Assembly: GCF_000485595.1 (NCBI RefSeq)
Contig: NW_014577084.1
Span: forward strand, 479,124 to 543,123
Direction: 5' to 3'
Source: Priapulus caudatus
Taxonomy: Eukaryota > Priapulida > Priapulimorpha > Priapulimorphida > Priapulidae
Length of the DNA: 64,000 bases
A program made the position numbers and the translations under genes. The notes beneath the pieces are model-generated. The model saw only the letters and a list, made by a program, of their open reading frames with translations, made no database searches and was not told the DNA's origin. Positions 26,776 to 36,470 of the stretch are shown piece by piece. Every line of letters begins with the position of its first letter. Position 1 is the first letter of the stretch.

Positions 26776-29700
26776 CACGCACGCGAACACACAGTGACAT
26801 ACACACGTATATATTATATTACGTTGTTACGGTCATCGTGATAATACACATTGGTTTCGCTAAAAATCTTACCCAGATTTCTCCTGGCAGCTTCGCAGTC
26901 AGGCTGTTCCGTTCCTGGTGGGGTGAACGTGCCAGCTATCCTTTTGCCCGTGGGGTACACACACCAGGAGTATCCCGTGCTTCCATGCAACTGTTTGGGC
27001 TCGAACTCGCCCGACTCCGTGCAGAGTGGAGTGAAATGACCAACGCCATCAAACAGATCGGCATTCAGCTTCCCGATGTGGCACGCTGAAGTAGACCGGT
27101 AATGTTATATAGCCTCGTGATGTGGTATAATGCCTATATAAACTTTTTATAAACGCTAAGTATTCGAATATGTCACACGCGACAAAATCCGTTGAGAAAA
27201 CTGACGTGGACAATAATAATATTATTGTCCACGTCAGTTTTCTCAACGTATAATATATACTTATATTATACGTAGATAACGTTTGTTAAAATTATTGATG
27301 GAACTATATTTTATGGTTCTGTTATAATCTATATTCTGTCAATAAATAAATAAATAAGTTTATTTATTTGTTTATTTAATTATTTGTTTGTTTATTGCAG
27401 GTTTTTTTGTGTATAACAAAACTACAAACGCTGAAAAGTATGTTAGTGAGATAAATGTATATCCGTATACTGTATTTACGTCGATTGTATATTCGCACTT
27501 GCTGGGACAGGACGTTAACGACAGAGCTAAATGACAAATATCCTGCAGACAATCCTGTAAACCAATCCTAGATTGTTGCAAACAAACGTCCGTTTTAGGT
27601 TTAACAGGAAAGTGCATGACAGAATCCAGGAAACGTGTATATCTAGCTTCCAACGCCGTGCGCTGACGCCTCGAACTACAAGCACGCGGCGGGGATTATG
27701 CCTGGGCGGGGTTCTGCTTGGGGCGGTTGTGAAACTAATTCGTCTGAACACGGCGCAAAAAAATGCCGTGTTTCGGAGTGAGATGCGTCACACATGCTTT
27801 AGTCCGCTTCTTTCCCTACCTGTAAGTCGTGGTGTAATGCAAATCCTGCCACAGGTACTTCCTCCATCGCAACACAGCTCTTCTCCCGGACATTCCAAGC
27901 TACTCTGACACTGCGTAGGTTGTGTCGGGCAGGCGAGTGTATCTACTGTTGGGCATGATCCTAGCTTGTTTGAAGTGTCTTCTAAATTCCAACGCAGATA
28001 TCAATATCAGTAAAGCATCGTTTATACTAATTTATTCCTGCAAATTCGGTGATCCATAGAACTCCGCCGAATCCCCATATGAACTTTAATGGTGCCGTTT
28101 AAAGACATTTTGAGCAGCATGTCTGCGGTTTGTTTTCACCATGGGTTTTATATGATTTTTCCAGAAATATTTGATAATCATGTTTTTCTTCATACAAATT
28201 GTTGTTCATGACTAGAGATTGTATCAACAAACATATTTATCGTAACTGCTATACTCGACTGAGTTGTCCGCTTCAGAGCGCCACCACGCGTGTGCGCAAT
28301 GTAGGCTATAACTCAAGGTTAGACAACTTGGAACCAGTACTGACAGTTACTCAGCATGCAGCCGAATTCTGTGGCTAATTATGAGTCACCGTGCGCAGGA
28401 AGTCTCGTTTTATGGCTGTGGTTTGCTGTCGCGGCAGTTTTTAGACAGACAGCTCACGAAGAACGCGTTGACACAGCGTACGAGGATTTACCAGCGTCAC
28501 ATATGGACGTAAAATAAGCGTAGTTCCATCTATAAAACTACAAAGCCCTATAGTTTTATAGTCGACTATTGGCCTATATGCGCGCAAATAAAATTGCCAT
28601 GTTGATATGTCAATGTCATCTATATATGTCATTATGATATATAAGCAAGGTTAAATGTAATCGTCGTGTGATTTTCTCTATCGAGATGTGTAGCACTAGT
28701 ACTACGTATACTCCGCGCACAACCACACATAACGTAGCTAAGGTCCTACTAGTCTTAGATGACCACTGGGCAACAAGGAGTATGAGGTAAATATTACGTA
28801 ATAATTGTGTTAGCTTTGTGTTTTCAACGCTTCCGTATATGTCTATTATTATGTATATGTGTCAATTACTTACTGACATATATTACGCTGTTCGAGTAAC
28901 AGCACCTCGTCGCATGTCAAACAAAACTGATCGTGTGGAATAGAGATATCTCAGACATGTGCGCGTACGCATTCGTCACGCATTGTCAACGTTGCGCATA
29001 CCTCAGGGGAAAACACGAAGTATGACGCTCTTTAGCACATGAGGATATGTCGATTAGCCACTTTAAAGAAAAGTGCGTGTTGTCTCGACATGGCAGCTTA
29101 TACAGCTCGCTGGTTTCCTTCGCTGAGATTTAACATTCGCTAATGTCCATGCCTTTATGCCCGGCATACAACTGAACGAAACGCGTCTCATTTATCAAAA
29201 TTACCATTACTATTACTATTCTATACTAATTACTATTACTATTATTTTACTGTTACTATTATCATTGCCATTACTGTTACTATTATTATTGATTTTGCTA
29301 TGGCTATTATCAATGAGAGTACCCTACTACTACTATTTTTGGGACGAATTCTGTTGTTGAGCCCATGCCGGTAGATTATGTAAAAACAGAATCGCTTTTC
29401 CATGCCAACACACAACATTGAGAAGTCTGTTACGCGCCTGTTCACAAAAACTACACTTACCTTGGCATTCGCCTTCATAAGCAAGTTTTAGGTGTAGTTT
29501 CTGCCCCTGGGCGCACTGCAGGCCACACAGATTTCCATACGTCACGCCATCGGTGCCACACTGTGGTCTATAGTCATGAGTACAAATGCAAGGAGATGGC
29601 GGTCGCTGGGTTGGCTCAACTCCTGAAAAGGCAGTAGTTTTTGTGTATGTTATTGTTGTTGTACTTGATATAGCTACCTCAATTGTGAGAGACATTACGA

Positions 29701-32700
29701 GACTTGACGAACTTTACTATTCATTCTAAATAACAACAACAATCACCAGTATTACTATTATTAATTCTATTACTATATTACTATTACTATTACTATTGCT
29801 ATTAATAGTAATATTAATATTGCTTTTGCTATGGCTTTTACCATTGCTTATTTACCATTGCTATTTACAATTACGAATACTACTACAAGTGCACACGAAA
29901 CAACATTATTTTGCCTGCACGCGCGTCCAGTAACAAGTCTGTTTTTGAGCCCATGCCCATAGATATTTAAAAACAGAATCACTTTTACATACCACTTACA
30001 TAAGACATTGGAAGGCCTATATCGCGCCGGTTTACAAAAACTACACTTACCTTGGCATTCGCCTTCATAAGCAAGTTTTAGGTGTAGTTTCTGTCCCTGG
30101 GCGCACTGCAGGCCACACAGATTTCCATACGTCACGCCATCGGTGCCACACTGTGGTCTATAGTCAGCAGTACAAATGCAAGGAGATGGCGGTCGCTGGG
30201 TTGGCTCAACTCCTGAAAAGGCAGTAGTTTTTGTGTATTTTATTGTTGTTGTACTTGATATAGCTACCTCAATTGTGAGAGACATTACGAGACTTGACGA
30301 ACTTTACTATTCATTCTAAATAACAACAACAATCACCAGTATTACTATTATTAATTCTATTACTATATTACTATTACTATTACTATTGCTATTAATAGTA
30401 ATATTAATATTGCTTTTGCTATGGCTTTTACCATTGCTTATTTACCATTGCTATTTACAATTACGAATACTACTACAAGTGCACACAGAACAACATTATT
30501 TTGCCTGCACGCGCTGCCAGTGACAAGCCTGTTTTTGAGCCTATGCCGATAGATATTTAAAAACAGAATCACTTTTACATACCACTTACATAAGACATTG
30601 AAAGGCTTATATCGTGCCGGTTCACAAAAACTACACTTACCTTGGCATTCGCCTTCATACGCAAGTTCTATATCTAGTTTCTGTCCCTGGGCGCACTGCA
30701 GGTTACACAGATTTCCATACGTCACACCATCGTTGCCACACTGTGGTCTATAGTCAGCAGTACAAATGCAAGGAGGTGGCGGTCGCTGGGTTGGCTCAAC
30801 TCCTGTAAATGCAATAATTCTACTTTTAATACAACAATTTCAACTACGCGAGCTATCATCCACAAATTTAACAAGCCCTAATATTTGTTTTAATGTTCAA
30901 CACGGGGTAATGTTGTTCTAAACAATGAAGGGAACAACGCACTATCCACTGAGATGTGTCACCTCTATCAAAAGCGATAGCACCACCAATGACACTACCA
31001 TCACCAATACCCAAAGCAGCAACACCAGCACCAGCACCAACACCCATACCAACACCAACATCATTACAAACAATAGACCAAACACTACAACCAACACCAA
31101 CGCCAACGCCAACACCAACACTATCATTACCTTCACCATCGCACATAAATACCTTGACATTCCCCTTCGTAAGCAAGTTCCACGTCTAGATTTTGCCTCT
31201 GAGCACACTGCAGGTTACACAGATTTCCATAGGTCACGCCATCGGTGCCACACTGTGGTCTGTAGTCAGCAGTACAAATGCAAGGAGGTGGCGGTCGCTG
31301 GGTTGGCTCAACTCCTGTAAAGGCAGTAGTTCTAACTGATATAACTACTTCAACTGCGAGAGATATCGATAGCTATCTGTAAAGGTTTGACAAGCAGTAT
31401 TACCATTACTATTACTACTACCATTACCATTACCATTACTATTACTAATACTATTGCTATTGCGGTTACCTTTATACTATATGAGTATTTCTTTATTATC
31501 ATCATTATCATTATTATCATCACTATCATCATCGTCATCATCATCACCACCATCATCATCATCCCCATCCTCATCATTATCATCATCGTCGTCGTCACCA
31601 TCATTATAATTATTATTATTACCAATAATAATACTATTACAGATGCGCATAAAAGAACATTTACCCTCACATTCTGCCATGAACGTTGATTCGAGCGCTG
31701 AGTTCCCTTCTCTCTTGGCGCAGTTTAGTTCGCATTCGTTTCCGTAAATTACGCCGTCTGTACCGCATCGCGGATCCCAAATTTGAGGGCACAGGCAGAT
31801 GGGGATAATATCACCTAGAAATTTCCAACCTTTGTGTTGAAATTCCTACGTAACTCGTTTAGAAAATCTCTGTTATTTGGTTAAATAAGATAGTCGCGGG
31901 CATTGAGGAATGAGGATGTAAACGATCCGGATCGTAATATCGTCACTGAGCAGTTTAATCATATCGGCGGCTTACATCTCTTGGCGCAGTTTAGTTCGCA
32001 TTCGTTTCCGTAAATTACGCCGTCTGTACCACATCGCAGATCCCAAAATTGAGGGCATATGCAGATGGAGATAATATCACCTAGAAATTTCAAACCTGTG
32101 TTGAAATTCCTACGTAACTCGTTTAGAAAATCTATGTTATTTTATTAAATAAGATAGTCGCGGGAATTGAGGAATGAGGATGTAAACGTAATATCGTCAC
32201 TGAGCACTTTAATCATATCGGCGGCTTACAATTTGTTTGGTTCATTATCCCACACGCTTTTCACCCAACACTATACACTTGTAACGTTAAATTAAAAGTT
32301 TGAAGGATAAAATGATGAGGAAATCCAAACTTGTGTATTAAACTGAATAAACTTTAATATCTTGCACACAGTGTAGTCACATCTTGCACAGAGGGACAAA
32401 GAAACGCGCACACGCGCGTAAGCGCGTGTGCTTACTCTCGCAACCACAACCAGACTCCTCCACTCCTACATCTCTGTCTCCCCCGTCTCTCTAATCTCTC
32501 TTCTATATATTCCTCCCCAGCCTACCACACTAGTAGGAGGGGATATGTGTCAAAATTCAAACGTTCAATTGATCGATTGATTGTTCAATTGAACAGTCGT
32601 TTAATCATTCAAACGTTCAATTGATCGATTGATTGTTCAATTGAACAGTCGTTTAATCATTCAAACGTTAAATTGAACAGTCGTTTAATCATTCAAACGT

Positions 32701-34856
32701 TCAATTGATCGATTGATTGTTCAATTGAACAGTCGTTTAATCATTCAAACGTTCAATTGAGCAATTAAATAACGAATTGCCAAATTGAATCGCCAATTGA
32801 AAAATCAAAGGCACGAATACTGAATAGGCGTCTTGAATCATGGAATGGAGTCAATGGACAATTGAGCAATTGCCGAGGCTCGTCAATCGACAAATCAAAC
32901 GTATACCTACTGCCAGGGGCGGATTAAGGCTCACTGGTGCCCTAAGCACTGACCAATCTTGGTGCCCCCCTCCTTTCCACACTGACCCAGTCCATTTTAG
33001 TTGTTGACCTGTCTAACCAAATATACAATGCAGGTTGCAGCAGTACAAAAATTTATGTAGGATTTCAAGGAGGGTGGTGATAAACAGGCGGGGGGTATGG
33101 GGGTCCTCCCCCAGAAATTTTTAAAAATGTAGATAGCAGGAGATGGTATTTGAGGCAATTTTGAGCGTACATGCATGTACACCTTCATTCTGACTACGAA
33201 TCAATCTATTTGTTTTTTTACACGTTTTAATTGTGAGAAAGACCTCTCTGTTGTGCAGTTGGTGACCATTAATGTTAAAAATAATCTTAAGGCAATTTCA
33301 ACATTTGGAAAAGCACTCTCTAGTTTGTCTTCTGTAATTGTGTTGTAAAGTTCCATGTGAGTGAAAGATGTTTTCTTGGTTGTTTTAAACTTATGAAGAA
33401 CATATGAATGTCACTTCTGAAGCTCTGTAGACAAAGTGTTGTTCATGTCATCTGGATAAGCATCAATGAGTGTCTGACAAGTCTGAGTACCTTTCCATTT
33501 CTGATAATTAGGGGCATTAGGGGCCCCTTGTATTGTATTGTATTGTATTGTTGGGGGCCCCTTGTGGTACACCTGGGAAGTACAAATCTTTATTCGTTTT
33601 TTCTTCTTTTCACCCTTTTCCCAACTTTGTGGTGCCCCCTTTGGCCCTGGTGCCCTAAGCACGTGCTTAGTCTGCTTAATGGTTAATCCGGCACTGCCTA
33701 CTGCACATGCGCACAGGGGCATGACGGAAGGCGCGGTAGCCCGTACGTTGCTAGGAACGCAATCGGCCGGCGTTTCCCAGCTAAGTGCGTGTACCCGCGT
33801 GTACGTGCGTGTATATCCCCTCCCATACACATCTGTCCCCCACATATGTAACTAACCCACAGCCCTATGTCACTACGCTCATTTCACAATGACCCTAGAA
33901 ACGCGCGACCTATAACACGTTTACCATTCTCCCTATAACATCAATCTAGCCGCACAAGATGCGCGACGTTCTGTCTACATAGACATCTCTGTCTACATAG
34001 ACTACCACCAAAACAGCCCTGAGGCTAGCCGCACTCCGCGTCTCTAACTAATTTATGTAACATCTGTAAATCATATGTTACAGACTCACGCTTATTTTTT
34101 GTACTCATCCGATGACATATATGTTGATTCATACTTGTAACAACATTTATTAAAGCTATTATCGTTAGTTAGTTAGTCCATGCTTAAAAGTAATTAGTTA
34201 GTCCATGCAATAAATCCATAATTGTTCATCCTCTTTTTAGAGAACCGAATCCAGTAAAAGTGACTGTACGTAATGCGCTCTACAGCCACTCCTAGTAGAA
34301 CTAATAGTTGCGGAACATAATAGCACGGAACATAAATAATCTAGTTAATTCTGCCCTATTTTCTATTTAACAATAACGTGGGCACTGCGGGAGAAAGGAA
34401 TTGGGCATTGTCCAGGGGCTGTGAGAACCTACTGTTGCAGTTGTGTGTCCCACTGACCGCAAACTCTTCTAAAGCTCTCCCGAAACGCCACATGAAACTA
34501 TGAAACTCCACGGACTGCTACCTATTACTACTTACATGTACCTTCATTGCCTTCAATGTAATTCGCTCATATTTTATCGAAAAGAATTAATTGATCAACG
34601 GAACGATTTTATGGAATTATATCAAACTAGTCGATCAGTCAAGCATAAATATAAGTACGCTGTGCTCTCAAGCGTTAATTTAAGAGGGCAATCACAATCA
34701 CGTACGAATGTTCACTTATTATATCGTAAAATGCCTTATTTTGCTTAAATATTTGTTTTGCGCTTTGCAGTTTCTAGCTTACATAAGCTACCACAACAGC
34801 TAGTAAAACGAAAAGTCTCGTCCCTGTGTCGTGCACGTGTGTGCGTGTGTGCGCGC

Positions 34857-34896
<40 letters not shown>

Positions 34897-36411
34897 GTGT
34901 GCGTGCGTGCGTGCGTGCGTGTGTGCGTGCGTGCGTGCGTGTGGTGCGTACCTGCGTGTGTGTTGAGAGGGTGTAGGTGTGTGCGTGCGAGCGCGCGTTA
35001 CCGAGGGCCTGCCTGTTTGTCTCGCGGTGTTTACACATGCGTATCCTTTTACTCGGCGCCGCTTGTCAAGTTGCCGCCGATCGACAAGTCCGCGGGCAGA
35101 TTGATCGGCTCTAACAGAATAAACGGGAACCCCATCAGATTATGTTTGTACCGAGTAACCATGATAATGCCAACCAAGGACACACGCAAGCGTGCACATG
35201 AACTAGTCTGCCACCCCCTTCTCCCGCTATCCGACCCCAGCTCTTTCCTACCACTTGTCTGTCTGTATATCTGTCTATCAGTCGATCTGCTTTCCTTCAC
35301 TCTCTATATGCTCTCCCCTGCCTCGCTCTCTTTTTTGCCTGACTTTTTCTCTAGTGCTCTCTCTCTCTCTCCCTCTCCATCCTTATCTCTCTATTTCTGC
35401 AACTTTCAATCTCGCTATTTTTCTTCGACGGTCACGTCTGCATGCGTACGTGCACACGTTCACGCATGGTGATTTCAGTTCTAATTACGTAACTCATTGC
35501 GAATACCCTTTCACGCGTGTCACAATTGTTAGCTTCGCAACTATTTTTAATCAGCATCGTTATATGTGTATATGCAGGGTGGTAGTTACGGGTAATGTTA
35601 AAGTTAGGGACTGATGTTAGAACTAGGGTTAATAATTAGCGAATAATGTTATGGTTAGATTTATGTTAGAGTTGATAACGCGATTATTAAGATGCGAAGA
35701 ATGCTAACATAGATCTGATGGTGTTGCGTTGTTTCCGTTTCCACAATGCGATTACTTTTCAATGGAATCCATCCCCGCTAAATACGAAACAATTTGTGCG
35801 AACATTCTAAACGCCATGCCAACAATTATATATTGACATTCGAATAATTCGCGGGTGAGAAATATGGCATGTCAAATAAATCGTCAATATAACGTAAAAA
35901 GCTTCGGCAGAGCGAGTAAGGCCCTGGCCTGGACAGATCTATAGATTAGAGCATGTATAAAAATAAAACTCGCGTGTTTCGCGTATAACAATAAACACGT
36001 AATTTTAGCTGAGATAATTGCCCAATTCTGATCACATGCGAAGGACGGTAGGCTCGTGTATGGAAGATGATGGTGCACACAGTGCAGAACAGTGCTGCAT
36101 GGGTACTCACAGTATTCCTACCTTCATAGGAGCTTTGATGCGATAAGTATCAATCGCAGTAAAAAAGTCATAAAAATCTTATTATCAATGTATCAAAGAA
36201 TCGTAGTTGGTGTTAAACACAATAGTGTTAGACGATTACCAACCGAAACGAAAGGGTGATTTGAACACTGATAAATAGTAACATATAAAAATAACACTAA
36301 TATTAAATGACTATGACGTCGTCGTCGTCGTCGTAATAGTAGTACGTAGTAGTAGTAGTAGTAGTTGTAGTAGTAGTAGTAGTAGTTGTAGTAGTAGTCG
36401 TAGTCGTAGTC

Positions 36412-36470
<59 letters not shown>

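Larger units (their letters stand above)
29050..30830. repeat. Tandem 590-bp exon-plus-intron units
   Basis: Kazal exons start at 29461, 30051 and 30641, spaced exactly 590 bp. The intron between 29640 and 30050 matches that between 30230 and 30640 almost base for base, including its imperfect ATT/ACT tract. This is a recent tandem duplication, or a product of gene conversion. Confidence 0.88.

Noticed and set aside
32556-32770. CRISPR-like array
   Set aside because: The repeats are adjoining minisatellite units without unique spacers, in an animal genome.
35529-35710. A fourth TTAGGG-core element
   Set aside because: GTTAGCTTCGCA and TGCGAAGAATGCTAAC are roughly inverted around GGGTTA-like bases, but no 9-bp duplication flanks them and the core is weak.
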